Source: Eubacterium sp. CAG:251
Lineage (GTDB): Bacteria; Bacillota; Clostridia; Oscillospirales; Acutalibacteraceae
Direction: 5' to 3'
Length of the DNA: 64,000 nucleotides
Assembly (NCBI GenBank): GCA_000436835.1
Contig: FR889155.1
Span: forward strand, 33,051 to 97,050
In this document: one piece after another, positions 10,401 through 20,100 of the stretch
How positions within the stretch are numbered: the first letter of the stretch is position 1
Layout: every line of letters starts with the position of its first letter
Translations under genes and position numbers: made by a program
The notes under the pieces: model-generated
What the model saw: only the letters and a program-made list of their open reading frames with translations
The model's database searches: none
Told to the model about the DNA's origin: nothing

Positions 10401-10978
10401 TCAGCGAGCGCTATACCTTCCTTAAGGAGCAAATAGGCGACGTTGAAAAATCGAAGAGCGAGCTTATGAAGATAATTGAGGATTTGACCGCTTCAATGAG
10501 CGAGAAATTCCTTACTCAGTTTAACAAGATTAATGAGGAATTTAAGGTTTGCTTTGCTGATTTCTTCGGCGGCGGTAAGGGCGAGCTTGTTTTGGAAGAA
10601 CCTGACAATTGCCTTGAATCACCTATTGAAATTCGTATTCAACCACCGGGAAAGTCAGTTCAAAATATCAACCTTTTCTCAGGCGGTGAGAAGTCGCTTG
10701 CGGCAATGGCGCTTTTGTTCAGCGTGCTTAAAGTGCAACCTGCTCCGTTTTGTATTTATGACGAGGTCGAGGCGGCACTTGATGATGTCAATGTTGAGCG
10801 TTTCGCAAAATATATGCGCAAGATGACAGATAAAACTCAGTTTATTTCAATCACTCACAGGCGTGGTACTATGGAGGAGGCAGACGTTCTCTACGGTGTC
10901 ACAATGCAGGAAAAGGGTGTTTCAAAACTTATTGAATTGCAAACAGCTGAGCTTGCGGCAAAAATGGGACTTGAATAA
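7409..10978 (+). CDS. smc: Chromosome segregation protein SMC
   Basis: SMC ATPase of the bacterial condensin, which with ScpA and ScpB extrudes DNA loops from the origin region. The 1189-residue chain begins with the N-terminal ATPase half (Walker A GPNGSGKSN near residue 32), followed by a long coiled coil, the hinge at about 500-670 (GGSMTGGSQ near its end), the returning coiled coil, and the C-terminal ATPase half with the signature LFSGGEKSLAA near residue 1088 and Walker B FCIYDEVEAALDD near 1112. Length is normal. It starts at the last base of the radical SAM stop codon. ftsY follows after an 82-base gap, the usual Firmicute order. Confidence 0.98.
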   Translation: MVLKSLEIQGFKSFPDRTTLNFGKGITAVVGPNGSGKSNISDAVRWVLGETSSKSLRGSKMEDVIFSGTSARKALGFAQVQLTLDNTDQTLKDKGEVVTVSRRYYRSGESEYKIDGEIVRARDIRELFMDTGLGSDGYSMVGQGKIDSIISQKNEDRRELFEEAAGISLFRHKRKDATRRLDQAQENLVRLLDILGELESRVEPLRKQSEKAQKFITLSDEKKTLEIGVWVNKINRFTNDLREQEHKIDAANASYDVCEKELKEIEQEIEEIAQKTVSINTQIEQIRAGSKAYEEQALRKDGEASVLETTLNHNNETIERLKNDIGDVDSTNLSIDAQIEEKEQFISKSVKEIEEKKAELKSVTDEMNNLLSSNEEFSKLTVELNQKITSLTLKLSDCRVKCSQALTSSQEIKSRQSVVDSSIEKSREELEKFKELKAKSDENLESLQSRIDENNNSMQGYKIKLENKNANADKIKAELEKVTNEYNQKVQRAKMLLDLEKNMEGFSGAVKAVMRQAQNKALSGIHGPLSQLITVDNEYSVAVEVALGAAMQNIVVGNEADAKRAIYYLKNNRVGRATFLPISAIKPRSLDERDLDDNLGFVAIASDLVDCKNEYKIIISNLLGRVVIVEDMDSAIGISKRYSNRFKIVTVDGQVINPGGSMTGGSQSKGAGILSRGNMIDELNNEAKKLEKQAEEIKAEYKTALEEANFALAALQGAQADLQQAKEELIRAQGEHKLVAEKYDLLSSQLSVLVNEKDSAKQRIAEFENEAKSCEVEIKSIEDEISKTESELEKTSGNASELNAKRDEYREKSEKINLELVTLAKDNEAAKLSVEELNFRKNSQSDRVKTIEDEIKSIEEKNQTLLISINEIKASANDLRVKAEQSDKDVSEQINQRNELEKRTTELRGEEKIKNQDREKLSGSIVRLDERKIAMKKEYDELNDMLFEQYELTKHEAEALDIQIDDMTAAKRRLHEIKVAIKSLGSINVGAIEEYKEVSERYTFLKEQIGDVEKSKSELMKIIEDLTASMSEKFLTQFNKINEEFKVCFADFFGGGKGELVLEEPDNCLESPIEIRIQPPGKSVQNINLFSGGEKSLAAMALLFSVLKVQPAPFCIYDEVEAALDDVNVERFAKYMRKMTDKTQFISITHRRGTMEEADVLYGVTMQEKGVSKLIELQTAELAAKMGLE

Positions 10979-11060
10979 TCTGTAATGTTTAATTATAGGG
11001 CGGTAACTCACTTCTGCCGATAAATAATATATAATCCAATAATATAAAGGAAGAATTGAT

Positions 11061-12047
11061 ATGGGTATTTTTTCTGTATTTAAAAGAGGTCTTAAAAAGA
11101 CAAGAGACGAGGGTATTACCGCTCAACTTGACGAGGTAGTGGATTCTTATGAGAAAATAACTCCTGAATTTTTTGATGACCTTGAGGAAATTCTTATAAT
11201 GGGTGATGTCGGAATGCCGACTGCCGAAAGAATTATCCGTGATTTGAAAAGCAAAATAGAAAACGATAAGGTTGATGACGTAAGACAAGTACGTGAAATG
11301 ATGAAGGATATTGTTTCGGGTATTGTTTGGGGCGGTAGCTATTTAAGACTTCGCACCAAGCCGTCAGTAATTCTTGTTATCGGTGTAAACGGTGTAGGCA
11401 AAACGACTACTATCGGCAAGCTTGCTATGAGGTTAAAGGAACAGGGCAGAAGCGTTATTTTGGGCGCTGCCGATACTTTCCGTGCCGCTGCTATTGAGCA
11501 ACTTCAGGTATGGGCTGACAGAGCAGACGTTGATTTGATTAAGCACGGCGAAGGCTCAGACCCTGCTTCCGTTGTTTATGATACCATTGCCGCCGGTAAG
11601 GCAAGGGGCAGTGATGTAATCATTATTGATACTGCCGGCAGGCTTCATAATAAGAAAAATCTTATGGATGAGCTTAACAAAATCAGCCGTGTTATAGAAA
11701 GAGAACTTCCCGACGCTTCTAAGGAAATTCTTTTGGTGCTTGATGCTACAACAGGTCAAAATGCCGTTAATCAGGCTAAGGACTTTAAGGAAGCGGCAGG
11801 AATTACAGGCATAGTGCTCACTAAGCTTGACGGAACTGCTAAGGGCGGTGTTGTTCTTGCAATTAATAACGAACTTGACGTTCCCGTTAAATTTGTCGGC
11901 GTCGGTGAAAAAATTGAGGATTTACAGCCGTTTGACGCAGACGCATTTGCAGCAGGACTGTTTGATGCCAAAATTCCCGATGACGATAAGGAAATAACGG
12001 ATTTTATTCAGCACGAAGATGAGGCTGATAATAAAAAGTCGGAGTAG
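11061..12047 (+). CDS. ftsY: Signal recognition particle receptor FtsY
   Basis: SRP receptor GTPase that docks SRP-ribosome complexes at the membrane translocon. The 328-residue product has a short helical N domain and then the NG GTPase: G1 loop GVNGVGKTTT near residue 108, the insertion-box region with AADTFRAAAIEQL, DTAGRLHNKKNLMDEL, and TKLDGTAKGG. The acidic N-terminal A domain of proteobacterial FtsY is absent, as usual in Firmicutes. A TATAAT lies at 11030-11035 and AAAGGAAG before the ATG, so it may have its own promoter in the gap after smc, though I see no good -35 box. ffh is not adjacent. The next gene is rdgB. Confidence 0.97.
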   Translation: MGIFSVFKRGLKKTRDEGITAQLDEVVDSYEKITPEFFDDLEEILIMGDVGMPTAERIIRDLKSKIENDKVDDVRQVREMMKDIVSGIVWGGSYLRLRTKPSVILVIGVNGVGKTTTIGKLAMRLKEQGRSVILGAADTFRAAAIEQLQVWADRADVDLIKHGEGSDPASVVYDTIAAGKARGSDVIIIDTAGRLHNKKNLMDELNKISRVIERELPDASKEILLVLDATTGQNAVNQAKDFKEAAGITGIVLTKLDGTAKGGVVLAINNELDVPVKFVGVGEKIEDLQPFDADAFAAGLFDAKIPDDDKEITDFIQHEDEADNKKSE

Positions 12048-12063
12048 GGAGTAGGAGGAAATC

Positions 12064-12651
12064 ATGGATTTTATTTTAGCAACAAATAATATGAAAAAGC
12101 TTGCGGAAATGCAGCGTATTTTATCTCCTCTCGGCATTAATGTTGTTACTGCAAAAATGCTCGGCAAACAGCTTGAGGACGTTGAAGAAGACGGAAAAAC
12201 CTTTGAGGATAACGCAAAGCTTAAGGCAAGAGCGGCTTGTAAGGAAATGAATATGCCGGCGATTGCTGACGATTCAGGCTTGTGCGTTGATTATCTTGAC
12301 GGTGCACCGGGTATCTTTTCGGCACGTTTTGCAGGTGAGCACGGCAATGATGAAAAAAATAATGACCTTCTTCTTGAAAAACTTGATGGTGTACCGCTTG
12401 AAAAAAGAACAGCTCATTATGTATGTGCTATTTGCTGTACTTTCCCCGACGGACGTGAAATCGTTGTAAGGGGCGAATGCAATGGCGTTATCGGCTTTGA
12501 GCGTGACGGTCACGAGGGATTTGGATATGACCCGCTTTTCCTTGTTGACGGCAAGGCTTTCGGCAGATATACAGCCGAGGAAAAGGATAAAATCAGCCAC
12601 AGAGGTAACGCACTTCGTTTATTAACTAAAGAATTGGAGAAAATTATATGA
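12064..12651 (+). CDS. rdgB: XTP/dITP diphosphatase (RdgB/HAM1 family)
   Basis: House-cleaning nucleotide diphosphatase that hydrolyses dITP, XTP and ITP to monophosphates so that deaminated purines do not enter DNA or RNA. The 195-residue protein shows the family N-terminus ILATNNMKKLAEM (the Thr/Ser-x-Asn-x2-Lys nucleotide loop), the catalytic region AIADDSGLCVDYLDGAPG, and the C-terminal GFGYDPLF and SHRGNAL motifs. GGAGGAAATC precedes the ATG. Its last bases overlap the next gene as ATGA, so the two are translationally coupled. Confidence 0.96.
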   Translation: MDFILATNNMKKLAEMQRILSPLGINVVTAKMLGKQLEDVEEDGKTFEDNAKLKARAACKEMNMPAIADDSGLCVDYLDGAPGIFSARFAGEHGNDEKNNDLLLEKLDGVPLEKRTAHYVCAICCTFPDGREIVVRGECNGVIGFERDGHEGFGYDPLFLVDGKAFGRYTAEEKDKISHRGNALRLLTKELEKII

Positions 12652-13073
12652 CATCTAAGGAAAGAGCGGCTTTAAGAGCAAAGGCTAACCCTCTTGAACC
12701 TATTATTCAAATTGGCAAGGAGGGTATAAGCGAAAATTTACTTACTCAAATTGATGATACGCTTGATAACAGAGAACTTATTAAAATAAGAGTTCACCTT
12801 GAATCTGCACCCGAATCCCCTAAGGAACTTGCGCAAAAGCTTTCTGAGCCTCTTGGCGCTGAGGTTATTCAGGTAATCGGCGGAATTATAGTTCTTTACC
12901 GTGAGGCAAACGAGGAGCGTATCGCAGAGAAAAAGAAAAAAAGAGGTTCCGGTAATTCTAAGGCAACAGCTAAAAAGAAGGTAAAAATCAAGGGCAAAAG
13001 ACAGCGCCAAAGAGAAAAAGAAGCTAAAAACCCTTACGCTAAATACGACAGACCTAAATATTATGGCAGATAA
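12648..13073 (+). CDS. YhbY/CRS1 family RNA-binding protein with basic tail
   Basis: A 141-residue protein whose first 95 residues are a CRS1-YhbY (CRM) domain, an RNA-binding fold found on pre-50S ribosomal particles. KANPLEPIIQIGKEGI carries the conserved GxxG loop and GGIIVLYR closes the domain. Standalone YhbY proteins are usually near 97 residues; here about 45 extra residues follow that are very rich in Lys, Arg and Gln, then a NPYAKYDRPKYYGR end. The tail probably adds non-specific RNA contact. It overlaps nadD by 11 bases and rdgB by 4, in the ribosome-assembly and NAD cluster (yhbY-nadD-yqeK-rsfS) typical of Firmicutes. Confidence 0.9.
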   Translation: MTSKERAALRAKANPLEPIIQIGKEGISENLLTQIDDTLDNRELIKIRVHLESAPESPKELAQKLSEPLGAEVIQVIGGIIVLYREANEERIAEKKKKRGSGNSKATAKKKVKIKGKRQRQREKEAKNPYAKYDRPKYYGR

Positions 13074-13680
13074 GCAAAAAATAGGAGTTTTCGGCGGAGC
13101 GTTCAATCCCGTTCATAATGGGCATATTAACTTAGCGCTTCATTATCTTAATGAATTGGAGCTTGATAAGATACTCTTTATCCCGACTGCTTCACCGCCG
13201 CATAAATCTGATGATGATTTTGCGCCTAAAGAGGACAGAATTAATATGCTTTCTCTTGCAATATCGTCGTTTGATAAATTTGAAATAAGCGATATAGAAT
13301 TTAAACTGACAGGCAAAAGTTATACTTATTTGACCCTTTCAGAACTTAAAAAAATATATAAAAACGCAGAATTTTACCTTATAATCGGCGCTGACCAAAT
13401 GCTTCATTTTGATAAGTGGTATAAGTATAAAGAAATATTATCTCTTGTCACTCTTTGCACTTCGGCAAGAGAAAACGAAAAGGAAAAAGCGGAGATTTTA
13501 AGCTTTGCCTCAAGGCTTGACGGTCTTGATATGAATAAATTTAAGCTTTTGACCTCTCCCGTTTTAAAGGTCAGTTCAAGCGAAATAAGGCAAAAAATAA
13601 AAGACGGCGAGGATTTTTCCTCTCTTGTTCCCAAAAAGGTTTATGATTATATAATTAAGAGGAGAATTTATAATGTATGA
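13063..13680 (+). CDS. nadD: Nicotinate-nucleotide adenylyltransferase
   Basis: Transfers AMP from ATP to nicotinate mononucleotide, giving deamido-NAD in NAD synthesis. The 205-residue product starts with the nucleotidyltransferase motif GVFGGAFNPVHNGHI (the HxGH loop), has IPTASPPHKSDDDF after the first strand pair, and ends with the ISSTxxR-like element KVSSSEIRQKI. It overlaps the YhbY gene by 11 bases and yqeK by 8, so the cluster is tightly packed and likely cotranslated. Confidence 0.97.
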   Translation: MADKQKIGVFGGAFNPVHNGHINLALHYLNELELDKILFIPTASPPHKSDDDFAPKEDRINMLSLAISSFDKFEISDIEFKLTGKSYTYLTLSELKKIYKNAEFYLIIGADQMLHFDKWYKYKEILSLVTLCTSARENEKEKAEILSFASRLDGLDMNKFKLLTSPVLKVSSSEIRQKIKDGEDFSSLVPKKVYDYIIKRRIYNV

Positions 13681-14242
13681 TACCGAAGCTTATATGAAAA
13701 TTTTAAAAAATACGCTTTCGAGCAGAAGATTTTATCATTCTCTTTGCGTTTCCCAAAGTGCAAAAAAGCTTGCCGAAAGGTATAATCAGGATGTAGAAAA
13801 GGCAGAGATTGCAGGACTTTTGCATGATATAACTAAGGAAACGGGCAAAGCCGCTCAACTTGAAATTATTAAGTATGCAGGTGTTGAACTTCATCCGTTT
13901 GATAAAAGGGGCGATAAGTTTTTGCACCAGGCGTCCGGCTCGGCAATGGCTAAAATTCTTGGGATAGAAGATGAGGAAATTTTAGACGCTATAAGATATC
14001 ATACAACAGGAAAAGCAAATATGACTATGCTTGAGCAAATCATATATCTTGCCGACTTCATTTCTGCCGACAGAGATTATAAGGATATAGATATAATAAG
14101 AAAAGAAACGCAAAGGGGTATCGAATACGGTCTTCTTTACGGCACAGCCTACACAATCAAATCGGTTGCGTCAAGGCAGATATTGCTTCATCCCATGACG
14201 GTTGAGGCGTACAATTGGATTATTGATGAATACTTTAATTAG
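13673..14242 (+). CDS. yqeK: YqeK-type HD-domain hydrolase (symmetrical Ap4A phosphatase)
   Basis: HD-superfamily metal hydrolase; characterised YqeK proteins split diadenosine tetraphosphate symmetrically to ADP. The 189-residue protein has the metal-binding His and HD pair in HSLCVSQSAKKLA and AGLLHDITKE, then HQASGSAMA, a second metal-ligand region IRYHTTG, and IYLADFISADR. These follow the YqeK order. It overlaps nadD and is followed 13 bases later by rsfS, the arrangement seen across Bacilli and Clostridia. The family is clear; the substrate is inferred from studied relatives. Confidence 0.93.
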   Translation: MYDTEAYMKILKNTLSSRRFYHSLCVSQSAKKLAERYNQDVEKAEIAGLLHDITKETGKAAQLEIIKYAGVELHPFDKRGDKFLHQASGSAMAKILGIEDEEILDAIRYHTTGKANMTMLEQIIYLADFISADRDYKDIDIIRKETQRGIEYGLLYGTAYTIKSVASRQILLHPMTVEAYNWIIDEYFN

Positions 14243-14255
14243 AAAGGGTGAATTT

Positions 14256-14609
14256 ATGCAAGCACTTGATATAGTAAAAACAGCCGTAAAGGCGATTGAC
14301 AGTAAAAAAGGCGAAAATATTGAGGTTATCGGTATTACCGATTTAACAGTTCTTACCGATTATTTCGTAATCGCCACGGCAACAAGCTCAACTCAGGTTA
14401 AAGCTATTTGTGACGAGGTTGAATATAAGCTTGATTTGCTCGGAGCAGAGCCTCATCATATTGAAGGCAGGAACACTTCTTGGGTTTGCCTTGATTATAA
14501 TTCAGTCGTTATACACATTTTTCATAAGCAACAGCGTGATTTTTATTCGCTTGAGCGCTTGTGGGAAGACGGCGAAATTTTAGATACAGCAAAATTATTG
14601 GAGGATTAA
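14256..14609 (+). CDS. rsfS: Ribosomal silencing factor RsfS
   Basis: RsfS (formerly YbeB/Iojap) binds ribosomal protein L14 on the 50S subunit and blocks joining with 30S during starvation. The 117-residue product has the family core DLTVLTDYFVIATATSSTQVKAI in the first half and GRNTSWVCLDYNSVVIHIF in the second. The frame is open from 14202, but the ATG at 14256 follows AAAGGGTG by 5-6 bases and gives the normal length. It ends three bases before leuS. Confidence 0.97.
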   Translation: MQALDIVKTAVKAIDSKKGENIEVIGITDLTVLTDYFVIATATSSTQVKAICDEVEYKLDLLGAEPHHIEGRNTSWVCLDYNSVVIHIFHKQQRDFYSLERLWEDGEILDTAKLLED

Positions 14610-14612
14610 AAT

Positions 14613-17021
14613 ATGGAGTACAATTTTAAAGAGATTGAATCCAAATGGCAAAACGTTTGGTACACTCAAAACACATTTGCGGCAAAACAGGATTTTTCAC
14701 TTCCTAAGTATTACTGCCTTGTTGAATTTCCTTATCCGTCAGGACAGGGACTTCATGTAGGTCATCCGAGGTCTTATACGGCACTTGATATCGTTGCACG
14801 TAAAAAAAGGCTTCAGGGCTACAATGTTCTTTATCCTATGGGTTGGGACGCTTTCGGTCTCCCGACTGAAAACTTTGCAATTAAAAATCATATTCACCCT
14901 GAAGAAGTAACTAAAAAGAATGTTGCAAGATTTAAGCAGCAGCTTCAGTCGCTCGGCTTCTCTTTTGATTGGACGAGAGAGATTAACACAACCGACCCAA
15001 GTTATTATAAATGGACGCAATGGATTTTCTTGCAGCTTTTCAAAAAAGGACTTGCATATAAAAAGGAAATGGCTGTAAACTGGTGTACTTCTTGTAAGTG
15101 CGTTCTTGCAAATGAAGAAGTTGTAAACGGCGTTTGCGAACGTTGCGGCAGTGAGGTTATCAGAAAAAATCAGAGCCAGTGGATGCTTAAAATTACAGAA
15201 TACGCTCAAAGACTTGTTGACGACCTTGACGACCTTGATTTTATTGACAGAGTTAAGGTTCAGCAGAAAAACTGGATTGGCAGGTCAACAGGTGCGGAGG
15301 TTGATTTCGGTACTACTCTTGGCGATACATTGACTGTTTATACCACACGTCCGGACACTCTTTTCGGCGCAACATATATGGTTATTTCACCTGAACACCC
15401 TCTTATTGAAAAGTGGGCGGATAAACTTAAAAATATTGATGAAATCCGTGCTTATCAGGCAGAGGCTGCACATAAGTCGGATTTTGAGCGTACAGAACTT
15501 AATAAGGAAAAAACAGGCGTTAAGCTTGACGGCGTAATGGGCATTAACCCTGTAAACGATACTGAAATTCCTATCTTTATTTCAGACTATGTACTTACTT
15601 CTTACGGTACAGGCGCAATTATGGCTGTTCCAGCTCATGATACACGTGACTGGGAATTTGCAAAGAAATTTGATTTGCCTATTATCGAGGTTGTTGCAGG
15701 CTCAAAGGTCGGAGTTGAAAACGAAGCGTTTACCGATTGTGCAACAGGCAAACTTGTAAATTCCGCTTTTCTTACAGGTATGAGCGTTGAAGAGGCTAAA
15801 AAGGCTATTACAGAATGGCTCACAAAAGAGGGCAAAGGACATCAAAAGGTCAACTTCAAGCTTCGTGATTGGGTATTCTCACGTCAAAGATATTGGGGTG
15901 AGCCTATTCCAATCGTTAAGTGCGACGATTGCGGCTATGTTCCTATTCCTGAAAGCGAGCTTCCTTTAAGACTTCCTATGGTTGACTCTTATGAGCCGAC
16001 AGATACAGGTGAATCTCCGCTTGCTAAAATGACTGATTGGGTTAATACAACTTGTCCTTGTTGCGGAAAACCTGCTAAGAGAGAAACCGATACAATGCCG
16101 CAGTGGGCAGGCTCGTCTTGGTATTTCTTAAGATATATGGACCCTCATAACGATAAGCAACTTGTATCTAAAGAAGCTGCAGAGTATTGGAGCCCTGTTG
16201 ATTGGTACAACGGCGGTATGGAGCATACAACTCTTCACCTTCTCTATTCTCGTTTTTGGCATAAATTCCTTTATGATATCGGCGTTGTTCCTACTAAGGA
16301 GCCTTATCAAAAGCGTACCTCTCACGGTATGATTCTCGGTCAAAACGGTGAAAAGATGTCTAAGTCAAGAGGCAACGTTGTTAACCCTGACGAAATTGTT
16401 GACCAGTACGGTGCAGATACAATGCGTCTTTATGAAATGTTTATCGGCGATTTTGAAAAGGCTGCTCCTTGGAACAGTGATTCAATCAAGGGCTGTAAGA
16501 GGTTTGTTGAGCGTTTTTGGAACTTGCAGGAAATTGTTAAAGACGGTAATGAATATTCACCACAGCTTGAGGCTCTTATGCATAAAACAATTAAAAAGGT
16601 TTCGGAAGATATCGACAACCTTAAGTGCAACACGGCTATTGCTTCAATGATGACATTGGTTAACGAAATGTATGCAAAGGGTGTTAATAAGGCAGAACTT
16701 CGTGATTTGACAATTATTCTTAATCCTTTTGCACCTCACGTAACTGAGGAAATGTGGCAGATTATGAACTTCGGCGGTGCAGTTCACGATGCTCAGTGGC
16801 CAAGCTTTGATGAGTCAAAGACTCAGGAAAACGACGTTGAAATTGCGCTTCAGGTTAAGGGCAAGGTTCGTTCAAGAATTGTTGTTCCTGTAGATATCAG
16901 CAAAGAGGACGCTATTGCTCTTGCTAAGAAGGATGAAAAGATTGCCGCAGAAATTGCAGGTAAAGAAATTAAAAAGGAAATCTATGTTCCGGGCAAGCTT
17001 GTTAATATTGTTGCAATATGA
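14613..17021 (+). CDS. leuS: Leucyl-tRNA synthetase
   Basis: Class I aminoacyl-tRNA synthetase charging tRNA-Leu, 802 residues, the bacterial length. The HIGH motif is HVGH near residue 48 in GLHVGHPRSYTALD. A zinc module with CTSC and CERC follows at about 155-185. The CP1 editing domain (about 220-410) contains TTRPDTLFGATY and the acidic site VPAHDTRDWEFA. The KMSKS loop is at residues 581-585. The anticodon-binding helices close the chain. There is no T-box leader: the gene begins three bases after rsfS, so transcription is shared with the preceding cluster. Confidence 0.98.
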   Translation: MEYNFKEIESKWQNVWYTQNTFAAKQDFSLPKYYCLVEFPYPSGQGLHVGHPRSYTALDIVARKKRLQGYNVLYPMGWDAFGLPTENFAIKNHIHPEEVTKKNVARFKQQLQSLGFSFDWTREINTTDPSYYKWTQWIFLQLFKKGLAYKKEMAVNWCTSCKCVLANEEVVNGVCERCGSEVIRKNQSQWMLKITEYAQRLVDDLDDLDFIDRVKVQQKNWIGRSTGAEVDFGTTLGDTLTVYTTRPDTLFGATYMVISPEHPLIEKWADKLKNIDEIRAYQAEAAHKSDFERTELNKEKTGVKLDGVMGINPVNDTEIPIFISDYVLTSYGTGAIMAVPAHDTRDWEFAKKFDLPIIEVVAGSKVGVENEAFTDCATGKLVNSAFLTGMSVEEAKKAITEWLTKEGKGHQKVNFKLRDWVFSRQRYWGEPIPIVKCDDCGYVPIPESELPLRLPMVDSYEPTDTGESPLAKMTDWVNTTCPCCGKPAKRETDTMPQWAGSSWYFLRYMDPHNDKQLVSKEAAEYWSPVDWYNGGMEHTTLHLLYSRFWHKFLYDIGVVPTKEPYQKRTSHGMILGQNGEKMSKSRGNVVNPDEIVDQYGADTMRLYEMFIGDFEKAAPWNSDSIKGCKRFVERFWNLQEIVKDGNEYSPQLEALMHKTIKKVSEDIDNLKCNTAIASMMTLVNEMYAKGVNKAELRDLTIILNPFAPHVTEEMWQIMNFGGAVHDAQWPSFDESKTQENDVEIALQVKGKVRSRIVVPVDISKEDAIALAKKDEKIAAEIAGKEIKKEIYVPGKLVNIVAI

Positions 17022-17115
17022 GTTGTAACTGACTTTGTATTGCAGAAAATCTGTTACGCATAAAGATGACGGATTTTGAAAAAACTTAATTTACCCGAAA
17101 TAAGAGGTAACAATA

Positions 17116-20100
17116 ATGGCTGATAAAAAAATATATACCGTTGCAACCTCACACCTTGATACGGTGTGGAGCTGGGATTTTGAAACGACTGTAAGTAAAT
17201 ACATATATAATACCTTAGTTGATAACTTCAAGCTTTTCGAAAAATATCCTACATATAAATTCTCATTTGAAGGCTCATACAGATATGAACTTATGGAGGA
17301 ATATTATCCCGAACTTTTTGAAAAAATGAAAGAATATATCAAAAACGGCAGATGGAATGTTTGCGGTTCTGCTTTTGAAAACGGCGACACAAATATTCCG
17401 TCACCTGAAGCACTTTTCAGAAATATTCTTTTCGGCAATTCGTATTTTGATGAAAAGTTTGGAAAAAGAAGTGTTGATATCTACTTGCCTGACTGTTTCG
17501 GCTTTGGTTGGGCACTTCCGACTATTGAGCGTCATGCCAATTTAATCGGCTTTACTACTCAAAAGCTTGCTTGGGGCGGTGCTTACGGTATTCCGTTTGA
17601 TATCGGCAAGTGGCAGGGTGTTGGCGGCAGCGAAGTTTACGCTTCTATCAATCCTCACGATTATTACTATACGCTTAAAAAACTTCGTGATTGGGATTTT
17701 GTCCTTAATAAGTTTAAGGAAAATGAAAAATACGACCTTAACGATACGTATATTTTCCACGGAATAGGCGACAGGGGCGGTGCTCCGGAGGAAAAGAGCG
17801 TTGCCTTTGTCGAACAGGAAATTAAGAAAAACGACAATAGCAATATTAAGGTTATTGCCGCATCTGCCGATGAAATTTATCACGATATTGAAGATAAATA
17901 TACGTCTGAGCAAAAATCAAAGCTTCCTGTTTGGAAAAACGAATTTGTTATGACAAATCACGGTGTCGGCGGATATACTTCACGTTCAATCGGTAAGCGT
18001 TGGAACAGAAGATGCGAGGAACTTGCCGATTTGAGCGAACGTGGCGGTGTTATATCCTCTTATTTGGGATTGACCGATTATAATCAAAAAGCCATCAACC
18101 GTTCGTGGAAACGTTTTATTGCTCATCAATTCCACGATGATATCCCCGGCACAAGCTGCCAAAGGGTATATAAGCGTTCTTGGAATGATTATGCCGTTTC
18201 AATGAATCAATTTACAAATGAACTTGAAGCCTTTGTTTCGCCTGTTTCAAGCCTTATGAAAACCGATTTTTGCTCCGGCATACCCGTTATGGTTTTCAAC
18301 CCTGTTGAAGCGCAAAGACGTGGGGCTGTAACAGTAAGACTTGAAGATTTGCAAAGCGCTTATGTTCGTGTTTATGATGAAAAGGGAAGGGAGGTTAAAA
18401 GCCAAACCTCTACCCTTTCTGACGGTACGCTTGAACTTGTGTTTGTTGCAGATGTTGAAAGCCTCGGCACAAGGATTTATGACGTTCGTTTGAGCGATAA
18501 GCCTTGTTGCGTTAAAAGCGATATCTCAATCAATCACGATAATATGATGGAAAACCAAAAGTATATTGTAACTCTTAACCGCAAGGGTAATATTTCTTCA
18601 ATTCTTGATAAGGAACTTGATGAAAAGGAAATACTCAAAGAGCCGATTACTCTCGGTCTGTTTAATTATACCGGCTCTAAGGATTGGCCGGCTTGGGAAA
18701 TGAATTATAAAGAGGCAAATAAAGATGCCGACCGTATTCCTAATGTTGTTACCGTAACTGTTTTGGAGCAAGGTCCTGCAAGAGTATCGTTTAAGGTTAT
18801 CCAGCAGGATAAAAAGAGCACATTTACTAATATTGTAGCCCTTACAGACGGCTGCGATATAGTCGAGGTTTATTCCGAGATTGAATGGCAGAGTTTAAGA
18901 ACTCTTGCCAAAAACAAATTTTCATTCACGTGCGAAAATGATAAGGCAACGTTTGATTTGGGCTTGGGCGCTATCGAGCGTGGCAATATGACCGAAAATC
19001 TTTTTGAAGTTCCGGCGCAAAAGTGGGTTGATTTGACCGATAAAAGCGGAGAATTCGGTGTGTCTGTTTTGAGTGAATGTAAGTACGGCTGGGATAAATA
19101 TAAGGATAATACGCTCCGCCTTACCGCAATTCACACTCCTAAGAAAAATTACCGTATTGATTCAATGCAATCGTTTATGGATTTGGGGCTTAACAGATAT
19201 TCGTATGCAATATTCAGCCATAAGGGCAAGGCTCAATCGGCTACTCAGCTTGAAGCAACAAAATTCGTTACCCCTATGACTGCGTATATTGCAACTAAGC
19301 ATCAGGGTAAGCTTAAAACACAATATTCTTTTGGCGAGGTTTCAACCAACGACGTTATCATCCGTGCAATCAAAAAGGCGGAAAACAGCGACGAAATAGT
19401 GGTAAGGCTTAACGAGGGTACGAATTCTGAAATTGAAAACTTTACTCTCACCTTGGGCGAAGGAATTGAAAGCGCAAGAGAAATTTATGCAAGCGAGGAA
19501 AATAAGGGCAACGCAACAGTTAAAGACGGTAAGCTTATCACAAGCTTTAAGCCTTATGAAATTAAGAGCTTTGCATTAAAACTTAAAAAATCCTCACTTG
19601 ACACTCAAAAAGTTGAGAGTACGCCTCTTGATTTGCCGTTTGATAAAAACATTATTACGGAAAAAGGTCAGATGGGAGATTTTGAATATACAATTCCAAA
19701 TACTCTTGTCCCTGATGAAATTATGGCAAACGGCGTAAGATTTGATATTAATAAGTCAAATAAAAACTCTCTTATCTGCTCGGCGCAAAGAATTAAACTT
19801 GATAAGGATAAAAACAGGCTTGTTTTCCTCTGTGCTTCTATGGCTGGAGACAAAACGGCAGAATTTATCCTTGGGGATAAGAAAATAAATAAAAATGTTC
19901 TTTCGTCATTTGAGCGATTTGCCGCTTGGGATTTGTACGATTTCGGCGAAACCGCTTATATGAAAAAGGGCAAAATCGGATATGAATTTACCCATTGCCT
20001 TAAAAACGGCGAGGTGCAATATGCAAAAATAATGTATTTTTATCTTGTTGAATTTGATTTAAACGGCGAAAATGAAATCACATTACCAAATGATAATGAT

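Noticed and set aside
10996..11020. GGGCGG...CTGCC before ftsY as another member of the hairpin family
   Set aside because: The stem is only five pairs with one G-T and a nine-base or longer loop; too weak to claim.
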